Part shown: piece by piece, positions 11,046-22,500 of the stretch
Numbering within the stretch: the first letter of the stretch is position 1
Layout of the letters: each line of letters begins with the position of its first letter
Source of the DNA: Tilletiopsis washingtonensis
Taxonomy: Eukaryota; Basidiomycota; Exobasidiomycetes; Entylomatales
Direction of reading: 5' to 3'
NCBI RefSeq assembly: GCF_003144115.1
Contig: NW_020312013.1
Location: forward strand, 347,839 to 411,838
Length of the DNA stretch: 64,000 nucleotides
Made by a program: the position numbers and the translations under genes
Notes under the pieces: generated by a model
What the model was told of the DNA's origin: nothing
Database searches by the model: none
What the model saw: only the letters and a program-made list of their open reading frames with translations

Positions 11046-14000
11046 CTACGCATCGCAGTTGCGCAGGTGCGGCGGCATGTACGGCACGCCGAGCAGCTCG
11101 AAGCTGGGGGGCGAAGAGGACGAAGCGAGAGAGAGAGAAAGAGGGAGGGAGAGGGAGAGAGCATCGTCAATTGTGTGTCTCGTGCAGGCGAACAAAGAGA
11201 GCTACGCAACGCACATGTCTTGCTCCTGCGGCGTGTCCAGCGTCACGCCTGGCTGCTCGAGGCGCACGAGGCCCGTCGAGTGGAACTGGGCGGCGGCGGG
11301 TGCTGCTGCATCAGCAAAGCAGCCGCATATGAGGCTTCTCTCCCGGACGAGGCGAAGCGCGAGGCTGGCCGTACCTTGTAGCCCTGCTGGCGAGCCTGGC
11401 GTCGAATGTCCTTCTCAAACTGCTTGCCTGCGTGTTGCGCCTCCACACGTCAGTCTTGCACCTCATGTTCGCAGCAGCGACAACTGGAGCGCCAACGCAC
11501 TTCCCGTCCAGCCTAATGCGCATCACGTAGCCGTTTCAGCAAAGGGCATCGTACGTCTTCGTGAAGGTGCGGCCCGAACTCACCAAGCACAGTGGCGCCA
11601 TACACTTCTGCACGCGTGAGGATGATGTCGACGCGTCGATAGCGCGGACGCTTCGTGGCGTCGGCCCCGGCGCCAGGTAGAGAGGGAGGCAGGACGACAA
11701 TCTCTGCAATGTCGCAGTGCGGCACTATCGCTTCGCCGCTGCATGGAACTTGTATCAGCGTGGCGCAGCAAGAAGAGGGCAGGGAGGGCGTTGAGAGGAG
11801 GAGGAGGACGACTGACTAGTACTCCGAAGGCTGCGCCACACTGACGATGTGCGTCATGACGGCTGTCTCTACGTCAGCCGAGCCCCTACCACACGCCAGT
11901 GCAGGACAGAAGCTCACCTTTCTTCTTCAGCGCCTCCAGCACCTGATGCAGCAGCCTCGTCTGATGCTTCAAGCTCTTGAGGTCCCCCACGGGCGCCTTT
12001 TCGGGATCAGGAGCAAGCACCACATCCACATCTCCACTCGTTGCCTTTCCGCGACGATAGCCGCCGCAAATCGTATACTTCATGCCCGGATGAATCTTCT
12101 CGAATTCGTCGTGAATCTGCAGCGGCGGCGAGGGAGAGAGAGGGAGGGCTCATCAGCGCACAGCGGCCAGCACGAGTGCGGCGCAGGGGGCCTCACCAGC
12201 TCAGCGATGAACTCGCACTCCCTGCGCGGAATGCGATGCAGCAAGTCAGGCAGGATGCGCAGGCATTCTTCGCGGCCCAGGCGATCCGAATAGCTGCCGC
12301 CCAACGAGCAAAGATCCTGGAGCGAGCGTGCGCCCTGTTGATAGGCCTTGCGTGCTCCTGCTGGTCCGACGCCATAGACTGCCCCCCCACCATCGCAATG
12401 CGTCAGCTTAGGCCCGCTGCGAGTGCCTGCAACCGTTTGGAGGGAGAAGGGGGGGAGAGGGGGGGGGGGAGACTCACAGTCGAGAAACGACTTCATGATC
12501 GCGTGACTCTGATCTCCACGGATGGCTCGTGCTTCAGCGACGTATCCCAGCTCGTAGAACTGCAGCACCGCCTTGTAGATTTTGGCTCCTACGCCTGCGA
12601 TCTCCTTTGCCTTCTTCGGATCCTTGGCGAGTGGATGTGGATATGCCTTGATTGCCGAGATTGCGCTGCCCGTCAGGGGCGATGAGCATCAAGCCACGCA
12701 GAGGCAGACTGAGGGCAGAGGGTGGCAAGGAGGGAAAAACGTACCGACCATAGGCGGCACTATTGTGTTGATCGCGCGCTCCGTTCTTCTCGAACAGGAC
12801 TCGCGAGACACGAATGACCTCGAGTTCGTCGACGAGTGGCTGGTTGAACATGCTCCGGATCGGCGTCGGTCGGAAACAGGCGTTTGCGCTGTTCTGCCAT
12901 GCCGGCACGGCGCCTTCGTACGCGACGACGTGGGGAGGCGGAGTCGGCGAGGCCGAGGCTCGACGAGAAGGAGAGGCGTCGACGTCGAGGGCTCTGCCTT
13001 TGCCCTTGTCGATGCCACGAGGCACCATGACGGGCAGCGTGCCTTCCTCATGACTTCCATACCCTCCTTCCTCCTCCTCTGCACTTGCGTAGCCTCCTCG
13101 CAGCGCAGCATACGCCTCGTCCTGCTCCTGCTCCTCTTCCGTGCCCGACTCTTCGAGACGCAGAATCTTCTCCGGATGTCGTCGCGGAGAGGCAGGCTCG
13201 TTGCTGGCTGCGCGCTTCAACGCCGACGCCGACGCCGAAGCCGACGCCGACGCCGACGCGGCAGGAGCGGTGAGGCGAGGGTAGATCTGATATGCCTCAT
13301 GCGGCACTTGGATGCCTGCTTCTAGACAGGCAGTGAGCCAGCTGTGATGCAGCACTGGCACGCCTCGACTCTGGGGGCGCACAGGACAACGTCGAGTCAG
13401 CAAGCAGTACAAGTGACAGGGAATGGTCGAGAGTGCAGGGGCTTGCGAGGAAAAGCAGGGGGGGGAGAAAAGCAAAGAGAAACAACGCACCTCTGCTTCG
13501 TCGCCCAGCGCCCGTTCGGCACGCTTGGGCGCGCGGATCTCACTCAGCACGACGGTGGCGTAGTCGAGGCTGACTGCAACAGAGGCAGTGTGTGACGAAC
13601 GCACAACTCGGTCAGCTGCAGCACAGCTCGGGCATGGGCGCGGCGCAATGAAGGGGGCGCGGCATACAGTCATTTGCTTCTCGCGCAGCCCAGTATGCAC
13701 TCCTTACTCATCGCGGCTCTGCCACCCCCCTTGTCCTTGCCTCTCGCGCAGCCCAGTATGCCACTCCTCCTCCTCGGCAGCTCTGCCCACCTCCTCGCCC
13801 TTGCCAAATCAACTGACCATTGAGCGCGCCCAAGTGCGCCACGAGCTGGCGCAGCGCATCGATGTGCGCCTGGCCTAGCTTGTCGGGCAGCACATGGACG
13901 CGCGTCGAGGGCGCCAGGATACGCTTACTCGGCGAGCCCGCGGGCGCAGAGAGGGCGTCGGGCGTGCGTGCGCGCACGAGGGCGTGGAGCGTGCGCGGCG

Positions 14001-14151
14001 CGCTGGCGCCGCTGCCGGCGCGAGATGGAGCAGGTGCGGCGGAGCCGAGAGGCGAGGAAGGCGCCGTTTGCGAGGAAGTGGCACTCGTGGCGGAGACGAG
14101 ACGTGCGCGACCGGGCGAGCGCAGAGGCACGCCGAGACGCGTGGAGGACAT
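11046..14151 (-). CDS. POL4: Family X DNA polymerase with N-terminal BRCT (Pol mu/TdT/Pol4 type)
   Basis: Predicted nuclear gap-filling polymerase for non-homologous end joining. Exons: 13818-14151, 13491-13573, 12745-13370, 12478-12665, 12197-12378, 11918-12116, 11817-11862, 11584-11738, 11501-11512, 11375-11427, 11215-11285, 11046-11103; 668 residues. Seen: a BRCT domain at about 75-170 (HHSWLTACLEAG), a disordered linker with an (SA)n run, the 8-kDa/HhH region (KEIAGVGAKIYKAVLQFYEL), FYGVGPAGARKAYQQGARSL, the palm GGYRRGK...GDVD with Asp500 and Asp502, the third carboxylate in RRVD (Asp590), then GWTGSKQF (605-612) and the C-terminal LGVPYMPPHLRN. GWTGS is the Pol mu/TdT form; Pol beta and lambda have YFTGS. 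A 12-nt micro-exon encodes the middle of this motif. The donor of exon 7 is uncertain (GTCAGT chosen; a GTACTA six bases earlier is possible). Confidence 0.92.
11501..11512 (-). other. 12-nt micro-exon of the family X polymerase
   Basis: Without this exon the conserved GWTGS motif is lost; with it, phases 1 to 1 are kept and the motif is exact. On the coding strand it is preceded by an acceptor CATTAG and followed by a donor GTGCGT. The flanking exons are 11584-11738 and 11375-11427. Confidence 0.85.
13221..13260 (+). repeat. Hexamer repeat coding Ala-Ser run in the polymerase linker
   Basis: Near-perfect repeats of a GCCGAC hexamer inside the third exon of the family X polymerase. On the coding strand they encode alternating Ser and Ala in the disordered linker between BRCT and catalytic parts. 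This is a likely length-variable site. Confidence 0.7.
13680..13805 (+). repeat. Imperfect tandem duplication (two copies, about 62 nt) in polymerase intron 1
   Basis: The two copies, 13680-13740 and 13743-13805, both begin CTCGCGCAGCCCAGTATG and both end in CCTTGC or CCCTTGC. The middle differs by substitutions and small indels. Both lie wholly within the first intron (13574-13817) of the polymerase gene, which is therefore longer than its neighbours. Confidence 0.8.
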
Positions 14152-14632
14152 CGATGGCGCTCGGTGGGGGGGGTGGTGTGAGGAGGTGAGGGTCGGGCAG
14201 GATGTCGAGGGAGAGGGGTGAGAGAGCGGCACAAAGTGGAGGCCGCGCCGCGCCATGCAGGGGCGCAGACAGCTGTTCCCACGCTCCGCTCTCGCCGCAC
14301 CGCCGCCGTCGACGCCGCCTACAGCACCAGCTAGGCAGAAGGCAGCTCTCGCGCCAAGCTGTGCATCTGCGCCGCAGCTGCCGCGAGACAGGCGCCGCAT
14401 GCCGTGCACGTGCGAGGCAGCCGCACGCTTGCTGCATCCGCCGTGCCCCTTCGACGCCCTCGCCATCTCGAGCTGGCTTTGTGGCGGAGGCAGCGGCGGC
14501 TGCTCCCACGCGCCCCGTGCTCAAGTGACGCGCCCAGCCGGGCCGGCGGCTCGCTGGCGCTTCAAGGCGCACCCCGGCGCGACGCGTTGTTCTTCCTCCT
14601 CTCCCACCCCTCCCTCCCGCTTCGGCGCAGCC
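14152..14632. other. Divergent promoter region (polymerase / SGNH-like gene)
   Basis: A 481-bp head-to-head spacer serving both genes. It is GC-rich, with short pyrimidine runs just upstream of the plus-strand ATG (CCCTCCCGCTTCGGCGCAGCC). No recognisable TATA box. Confidence 0.5.
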
Positions 14633-16644
14633 ATGCCCTCCAACGCCTCCTACCGTCCGCTCACCAAGAAGCCCAGCGGCGGGGCTGGCAGTCCCCTGGC
14701 CGCGCCGCTCGTGCTGCAGGCCAACACGGCGCTGACGGCCTTCAGTGCCCTCTTCCTCTTTCTCTGCCTCGTCGCCTCGCTGGCCCCCACGGCGCCCTCG
14801 GCCTCGGCACGCGGCGGCGGGCCGCGGCGCGCGGGCGTGCGTGCGCCCGCATGCAACCCTTTTGCGCTGCCGGGCTACGTGGCGCGCCTGGCGCCGACGA
14901 ACGCGGCGCCCGCCGGGCTGGGCACGTGGCGCACCTTTGACCCCGCCTGCGCCGCCAGTCCGCTGCTGGCCGCGCTGCTGAGCAGCCGGCCGTCGACGGC
15001 GCCGCACCACCTGCACACGCCGCTGCCGGCGTCGCTCGCCATGCTGCGCAACGCCACCGCGCTCCTCGTCGGCGACCGCACCGACCACGCGCTCCTCACG
15101 CACGTGTGCGACATTGCGGGAGAGAAGGTCGAGGCCGTCGATGCGGCGCATCCGTGGGGCGCGCCGCTGCAGACGGTGCCCAGGGCGCATCGCTGGCCCA
15201 ACAACGATGCCGCGGCGCTCAAGGCGGGACAGACGGCCGATGAGCGGGAACTGCTCGACACGGGCAAGAGGGCACTGGCGCATTACTGCTGTGAGTGCTG
15301 CGTGCCCCGAGCGAGAGAGAGAGAGAATGCAAAGTGCTGCAGAGAGCGACATGTGCTGATGTGCGTTGATGGTGCAGATCTCTCCGACTATGAGTGAGTA
15401 TTTTGTCTGCGAGGCGAGACGAGGAGGAAGCAGCAGGCGCAACAGGGATTGGGCAAAGAACCCCTCCCCCACCCTTGCTCATGAGGGAGTGACGTCGCAG
15501 GCGAGGCAGGGGGGGCAGCTGCGCTGCACGTATGAGGGATGATGAGCGGGCGCGCGTGATGGAGTGGGAGTGCAGGGGGGGGGGGGAGGGGGAGGGGGCA
15601 CGGAAGGGGGGCAGGAACAGGAGGAGCATGCTGCTCCTTTCGAGCTCGACGGGCACGGAAGAGGGAGCAAGGAAGGCCACCTGTCCAGCAGGGTGTTCTG
15701 ACCCTCTCCTCCCCCCCCCTCAAGCTTCCTCCTCACTTCAGTCTACCACTACGGCACCGACACTGCCTCGCGCTGGCGTTCTCTGCCCTCCTTCGTCGCT
15801 CCCTCCCTCTTCGAAGACCGCGTCTCCGATCTCTTCGTGCCCTACATCAGCGCCATGTCATCTTCCTTGCCTCAGCATCGCTCTCCCACGCTGCCTCCCG
15901 CGCGCAGCCGCCTTGATCTCGTCATCTTCTCCTCGGGCTTCTGGGACCTGGCGGCCTGGGCACGCGAGGACATCAAGGCGGGCAGCAGCGCCACGTCGGA
16001 TCTGAGCGAGAGTCGCCTGCTGGAATGGCGCGCGCGAAGCGTGGATATGGTGGCGGCCCTGGCAAAGGCTTGGCCAAAGACGAGCTTGGCGTGGCGAAGC
16101 AGCCAGATTCCAAGCAGCACCGAACCGGCAACGGTCGAGTGGTGGACGGGAGAGCTGGGCGAGGGAGAGCAGGTAGGTTCTTGCCCCCCTCCCCCTCCTT
16201 ACCCCCTGCCCGCGCGACTTGTCGAGCCCTCATCCTCCCCCTCATCTGACTCCTTTTGTCTTTCCCCCTTCTCCCTCTCGCGCAGCCAAAGAATCATCCT
16301 CTCTTCTCTCTCAATCGTCTCTCGGCACTCACGAACGCCCGCCGCTCCGTCCTTGAGCCGCACGGCGACGACGTGGCGAAAGGGCTGCGTGATCGTGCCG
16401 CACGCTTCCCTCGGAGAGTGAGAGACATGCCTTGGGGTGGAGAGAAGTTGCTCGGTAAGTTCCCTTCCCCACCCCCCCCCCGCCTCTGTGCAAGAGAGAC
16501 AGAGAGAAGAAAGCCTGAGCTGACGCGGAGTGCGTGGCAGGACAAGGTCAACTGGATCCAGTCTCGCCGTCTATCGACGCGGGAGGAAGCATCTTCACAG
16601 AGATGCTGCTGCATCAACTGGCAGTCGCTGCGTCGGGCTACTAA
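14633..16644 (+). CDS. Type II membrane SGNH/PC-esterase-like protein
   Basis: Probable Golgi or secretory-pathway protein related to fungal SGNH/PC-esterase families (acyl-esterase or acyltransferase-like on glycans). Exons 14633-15290, 15378-15393 (16 nt), 15725-16172, 16286-16454, 16541-16644; 464 residues. Seen: a short cytoplasmic tail, one signal-anchor helix at about 32-51, then a lumenal domain with LLVGDR (about 145-149) at the place of the block-I GDS motif, VFSSGFWDLAAW near 290, and a C-terminal GQGQLDPVSPSIDAGGS segment. The usual nucleophile Ser appears replaced by Arg, so the enzyme may be inactive or use another residue. The family call is from motif spacing only. The second intron is long (331 nt), with a G-run and a CTCAAG acceptor. 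Confidence 0.6.
15378..15393 (+). other. 16-nt micro-exon of the SGNH-like gene
   Basis: This exon joins ...HYC to DFLLTSVYHYG in phase (1 to 2). It is bounded by GGTGCAG before and GTGAGTATT after. It is a hand-derived model that needs a transcript. Confidence 0.65.
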
Positions 16645-16886
16645 GCCAGACAAGCGAAGCAACGAACTGAGAAAAAGAGTGGAGAGGGACACGCCATCTG
16701 CAATGCCTACCTTATGACCTTTCGCACTGCTTGCCCGCCTCAACTGCACCGCACGACTCCAGGCTGCACTCTCGCAGTGAGGGCTGCAAGTAAGATGATG
16801 CTAGAGCATTCGATTATGCAGGTGGGATGGAGGGCTGTTACAAGTACATGGACGCGTGAGGCTCGTGTATGATTTCGCCGCTGCGT

Positions 16887-19514
16887 CTAGAAGTAGCCAT
16901 TGCGGGGCCGCTTGGCCATGCGCTCGTCGTGCGCAAGGTGCGGGCTCGGACTGCCGGCAGCAGCAAAGGGCGCCAGGCGTCGAGGATCCTCGCGCGGCTC
17001 GGGCATGCGGGGCCGCGCGGCCGCCGGGTGCTGTGCGGCGTGGTGCGGCGGCGGACCTTCAGCCGCAGGCGAATGGGCGCCGGGGTAGTACTGAGGCGCA
17101 GGAGGCATGCGCCGCGGCTGCTGGTGTGCAGCGACGTGCGGAGGCGCACCAGAGCCGCCGGCACGCTCGTCGGCGTACGGACCGCCGGCCTCCACCTCGT
17201 ACTCGCCACGCGCACGCCGAGCGTCCGGCGCCGCCCCCGCGGCGGCGCCATTGCCGTAGCGCGGCGGCGGCAGCGCGTGACTGCTGCCCGACGGGCCGCT
17301 CATGGGTGCCGAGGCAGCGGCGTGCGCAGGATGCCGACGCGGCGGAGACTCGTACTCGTCGGCATAGGCGCCCTGCGGCGCAGGGCCGCCGTGCTGCTGC
17401 GGATGGTGTGCGTACGCAGGGTGCGTGGCCGGCGGAGCGGCGGAAGCGTAGCGCGGCGACGGGTGAGGGCCCTCGCGGTGCTGCTGCTCCTGACGCTGCT
17501 GCTGTTGCTGCTGCTGCTGCTGATGTTGGAGCTGCTGCTGCTGTTGCTCGTGCTGATGCTGCTGCTGCGCGGCTTGGGCCTGCGCTTGTGCCGCTTGCTG
17601 CTGCTGCTGCTGCTGCTGATGCGATGCTTGTGCATGCGCTTGCTGCGAGGCAGTGAGGTCCTCTTGAGCACGCGACAGGTGCTGGATCCACTGCGCCGCG
17701 TTGTCCGACTGCTTCTCGAGCTGCTCGACGCGCGCGGTGAGCGCCCGGTTCTGCGTCGCCAGCTCGCGGTTCTGCTCCGCGACTGATGGCATTCGGCGTT
17801 AGCGAGCGATTGGCTGGCATCACGGCGACGGTCACTCACGCTCGTGCATCACCATGGCGCGCGCCTCGTTGAGGATGTCGGCGCGCATCATGTCGAACAG
17901 GCCCGGCGGCAGCGTCTTGCCGTTGGCGACGCCCGGCGGTGAAGGCTCGCCGTGCATGTGCTCGTTGCGCACGGGCTCCGGACCGTACGACGGGTGAGAC
18001 TGAGGGCCAGCAGGACGACGCATCGGTGCCTGCTCGTGCGGCCGCTCAGTGCGGCGCCAGTCGCCGCTGAGCGTGACGTTGGCCTCGCGCGGGCTGGCGA
18101 CCATGCGAGCACGCGCACTCTGAGGTGCACCGTTGCTGCGAGGTTCGTCGGCATAGCGCGGCTTGCCGTCGAACGGCGTCGGCGGCATCTGCCTCCGACG
18201 CGGACCGCCGACGCCCGGGTGGATGGCAGCGGCGGTCAGAGCGGGCCCGAGCTCCTCGCGGCCGTTGGAGGCGCCGTTGTGGCGCGAGCCTTGGACGATG
18301 CCCATGGCGCGCTGCCGCCGCTCCGGTCCGTATGCGCCTTGGTGAATCTGCAGTGGGTGAGGGTGGGTGCATGGTCTACAGATCTTGCCTGCAGCTCTAC
18401 TCACGCGCACAAACTCGGACACAAGCGCCGGCTTGCTCTTGGTGCTGAGTGTGCCGCGAGAGGCACACCACTCGAGCCACTCCTGGTACAGCTCGGTGAC
18501 GCTGCGTGCCATGTCCTCCTCGTCGCTGGCGTCGAGGTTGTGCTTCTCGATGAGCGCCAAAAACTTGTCGACTGCGGCGGGACATGATCAGCCAGTTGTA
18601 CACAGGCAGCCCCACGCATCAGACTCACCCTCCTCGGGCTGCAGGTCTGCATCTTCGGCAGGCACCGCCCGCGGTGCTGCGTGCATGTGCTCATGCGGCG
18701 AGCGTTGCGGCGGGTGAGGGCTGCCCGGCAGGGAGCGCGGACCTTGCTGCCCGCGGTGGTGAGAGAGATGCGCCTGCTCGCGCGCAGCGGCCGACGACGA
18801 GGGCAGGTGGTGCAGCGGACGCGAGCCGGACGGCTCATTGAGCATGGGCGGCAGGCGGCGCTGGTCGGGCATCGGGCCGCCGGGCGCAGAGGCCGGCCAC
18901 TCGGCGTGGCGCGGAGACTGCGAGAGGTGACGTCCCAACGGCGCCGCCTCGGGCTCGTGCAGCGTGCGGGCGTCGAGCGGCGGCGGACGGTGCGCTCGCT
19001 TGCGGTCAGGCACCAGCGGCGGCGAGACGCTGTCCGCCTTGCCGCCGGCCCACGACGGCGGCGCGCCGCGAGCATCGACGTTGGGCGCCGAGCGCGAAGT
19101 CGACATGCCCGAGGTCGTCGAGTGGGCCGAGTGCGGCGGCGCAGAGGCGCCGGCGGTGCGCTCGTCGTCGCGCGGAGGCATCTCGACGCTGGTGACGCGG
19201 CGCGGTGCGCCGGGCCGCTCGGCCGCGTTGGAGGGAGCGCGGCGCCGGTTGACTCGGAGCGGCAGCGTCGAGCGCGAGCGCGGCGGCAGGTCGGCGTCGG
19301 TGGGCTCGTCCTCGAGCTCGTCGACCTGCGAGCCCGTCTCGTGGCGCTCGTGTGCGGCGGCGGCGTCGGCGTCGGCGCCGGGCGGCGCGGTGCTGAGGGA
19401 GCGGCGCGGCGGGATGCGCGGGTAGAAGGACTCGGGCTCGGCGGGTGCAGTGAGCGTGCGGCGCGGCGAGGGCGCGCGGCTGCCACTGCCGCTGCGGGGA
19501 GAGGGCATGGACAT
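16887..19514 (-). CDS. Gln-rich coiled-coil protein of unknown function
   Basis: Not recognised. Exons 18629-19514, 18405-18571, 17840-18347, 16887-17782; 818 residues. The first 295 residues are disordered, rich in Pro, Ser, Arg and acidic patches. A compact, probably folded block spans exon 2 and includes DKFLALIEKHNLDASDEED and LYQEWLEWCASRGTLSTKSK (about 296-350). A charged Pro/Arg-rich region follows, then a helix (GLFDMMRADILNEARAMVMH) leading into a leucine-heptad coiled coil (ENRELATQNRALTARVEQLE; about 520-560), long Gln runs and a His/Pro-rich tail ending KRPRNGYF, a possible nuclear signal. Such architecture is common in fungal transcriptional regulators, but no DNA-binding domain is visible. 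The start could be the second Met (19508). A 4.6-kb gene-free block lies upstream. Confidence 0.7.
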
Positions 19515-22500
19515 GGGGCGAGACGGAGAGGTAGAGGTTGGAAGGGCAGAGCGTAAGGTCGGAGGGGATGGACGAGTCGCGAGTGGGCGCGGCTCGGCGC
19601 TGTAACGCCGGCCGCGCGCGCCAACGTCCTGGGCGGCGACGGAGGCTCCCGAGCGTCGCATCACATCACCGCGACACCTGCGCCGCACGCTCGTCCTCTC
19701 CCTCGCCTCCCTCGCAAGCGTGGTGCAGCGCACACGCCGGCGCTACGCCGTAGCGGCGCCCGCCGCCCGCCTGATGGGCCGCGCCTTGCCTGCGCCCCTT
19801 GATCCGGCGCCGCTGCCCGCTCGCGGCGCCATGTGACACGGGCGCCGGCCGGCTTGCTCGCAGCGTTGGCCCGCCTGCCGCACGCTGCTGCGATGCATGA
19901 TGCAAGCTGCAGCCGCTTGCCGGCGCAGAAGTCAGCGAGCTGCAGGGGCAGAGCGCATGGGCGGGCGTCGGCAGCGCCGCCGCAGCAAGGTGCGCGCGGG
20001 CGATGGCTGCTGATCCTGCTCCGCTGCACGAGGCACGGTCGGTGCGTGTTGGCGCCTCCATGCTCACTGCAGCCGTCGCGCCTGCGTCTGCATGCTGCTG
20101 CTGCGCCGCCACGCCTCGCGCCTCTCGGGCTGCCCGCGGCCCCGGCACCTTCCATGCCATGCAAGCCGCCGCCGCTGCCCCATGCACGGCGGCCCAACGG
20201 GACGGCGCTGCGCAGGGCCGCTCGTGCTTGTGCATCCGCAGCCGTCGTGCCGCTGCGCTGCTGCATGCCGCCGCCGCCCGTGCTGCGTCGACACTGCCCT
20301 CGGGCCAAGCCACCATCTAAGTCCCACGGCAGCAGCGCCTCCGCCACACGCGCGCAAATCGGCTCTCTCGCCAGACCGTGCAGCGCAGCGCAGCATGCGT
20401 CGCGCATCATCCGGCATCGTGGCTGCCGCAGGAGGGGCGCGCATACAGACACCGCTCGTTGCACCATCGCCAGAGGCAGCGAAGTGCCGTGGCGGCGCCG
20501 CAAGATGACAGCTTGCCCGCGAAGCATGCCGCTGCGGTGCGGCGGCGGCGCAAGCGCGCCATCGATCCGACGGCCTCGGTGTGCACGCGCGCGCCGCCAG
20601 CCACGCGCCTTTGCTGCGCGCGGGAAGACGGAGGCCCCGCGAGACTTGCTGCGACCCTGGCCGGGAGCCACGACGCTCCAGCAAGCACTGCGCCGTGCGT
20701 TCTAGCTTGCTCCTCCATCTCCCTTGCCCAGCCAACAGCAGCGCTTGCTCCACCTTTGCGATGCTGACTCAGGCCGCGCTCGGCCAGGCCGCCCTTGCGC
20801 CAAGCGCGTGGGAGCTGGCAGGCAGTTGCGCTTGCGCTGCCAGCGAGCCGTGCTAGCCGCAGAGTACCGCGCTTGCCGGGCGCAACTTGCGGAGAGGCGT
20901 GCGCTGTGGTTGAAGTACGATGCACGCTGCATGGCTGCGGCTGCTTCTGGGCGTCCGCTGAGGCGGCGGTGCAAGGGAGCACTTGATGCGCAAGAGCTCT
21001 CCGACGGAGCGGCCACGCTGCTCCCGCCCTTGCTTTCCTGCTGCCCACGCATCGAGAGCCAGACTGCGGCCATGCGCGACAGCGGGAAGGCCGTTGGCAT
21101 GCAGCTTGCGCCCGAGGCGGCCTCCGCGCCTTTCCCGCACCTCTCCTGCTGCTGCCCCTCGATGGCTGCTGATGCTGCCTTCGCTAGCACGCTTGCAAGC
21201 CGCTCCTCCCTTCGCGTCGTCCGCTACCCGCTCGCCGCAGCACGCAAGGCGCGCCTCTACCGTGCGACACCGGCGTGATGGTAAAGCGAGCAGCAGCCCC
21301 CGGGTGCGCTAGCGCTGTCGCCTCTGCACGCAACAGGCGGATGCAGCAGCGTGCAGGACGCATGCATGCATGACAGCAGGCGCATCTCAGGCGGCGTCTG
21401 CGGCGGCGTCGCGAGGGGCAGGCACGGGACGATGCAGAAACATGCATGGCGGCACGGGAAGGCGGAGACGGCGAAGAGGCGGCGGAGGCGGCGCAGGGCG
21501 GCATGCGGCGTGCGGAGGCTCCTGTACCGAGCGTTCGGCTGCCGCTCCCTCCTCTTCCCGTCTGCTCGCAGCAGTGCAGCTCGACGTGCCGACCACGGCA
21601 CCAGACGCTAGCACGACACTTGGAGCCGTGGGCCGAGGCTGTCGTCGGCACAATGCACCATGCTGGACGAACGTCGAGGGAGGGACAAAGAGCGGTGGTT
21701 GCACCGTTGCCGAGGCGATGCCGCGGCGCAGATGCCGCAAGCGGCGGAAGCATCCTGAGGCTGGCTGTGGTGCTGTGCGCGGCGCGCTCGCGGCACCGAC
21801 GCCGCTCGGAGCGGACCAACCCTCGTTCCCTCCGGACGAGCGCCGCAGCGGCACCGCTGCCGCCTGCGCCGCGTTCCGATCCGCGCGCACGCCTTGTTTG
21901 GACAGCATGTTTCGCCGCCGCAGGACAGCGCAGGAGCGGCGCACGGGAGCGCCTGCCGACGCTGCGCTGGCCGCATGCGAGACGCGGGCCGCCCTTCTGC
22001 GAGCAGCATGACGACGAGGCTTCGCTGCCGCTGAGTGTGCTGTTCCGCCGCCGCATCGCCCTGCTGCGGCTGTCTATGGCCCTCGCTTTCGGCGCCCCTC
22101 CCGCACTGAGACGGCCAGTGCAGCAGCTGTCATGCATCGACCCTGGCGCGTCGACGCGCTCGGCGTCGTCGACACCGAGCCGATGCGCGCATGCTCGCAG
22201 GCTGCATGCTGCCGCGCGAGGCTCAACGGCCTTCCCATGCGCCAAGCGACGCGAGGCGTACTCCTGATGCACGCAGCATCGAGCCCTCGTCGCTGGATGG
22301 GCTGGCCGAGGCGGTGCCGCGCACCACCTGCGGGGGAGAGATAGAATGTCTCGCTCGCTCCGCAGCGTGCTGCGGATTTGAGCTTCAGCAGGGCAGCAGC
22401 ATCGGAGCAAGTCTGGGAAATTCGGGCCTGTGCAGCCGCGTCTCGCGCGCCACGCCGCTCCGCTCTCGAGGCGCAGGCGAGAGTCATGGCGCACGGAAGC

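Noticed and set aside
13925-15472. 515-residue minus-strand ORF across the polymerase/SGNH divergent promoter
   Set aside because: It overlaps two convincing genes in other frames and has a meaningless Arg-rich translation.
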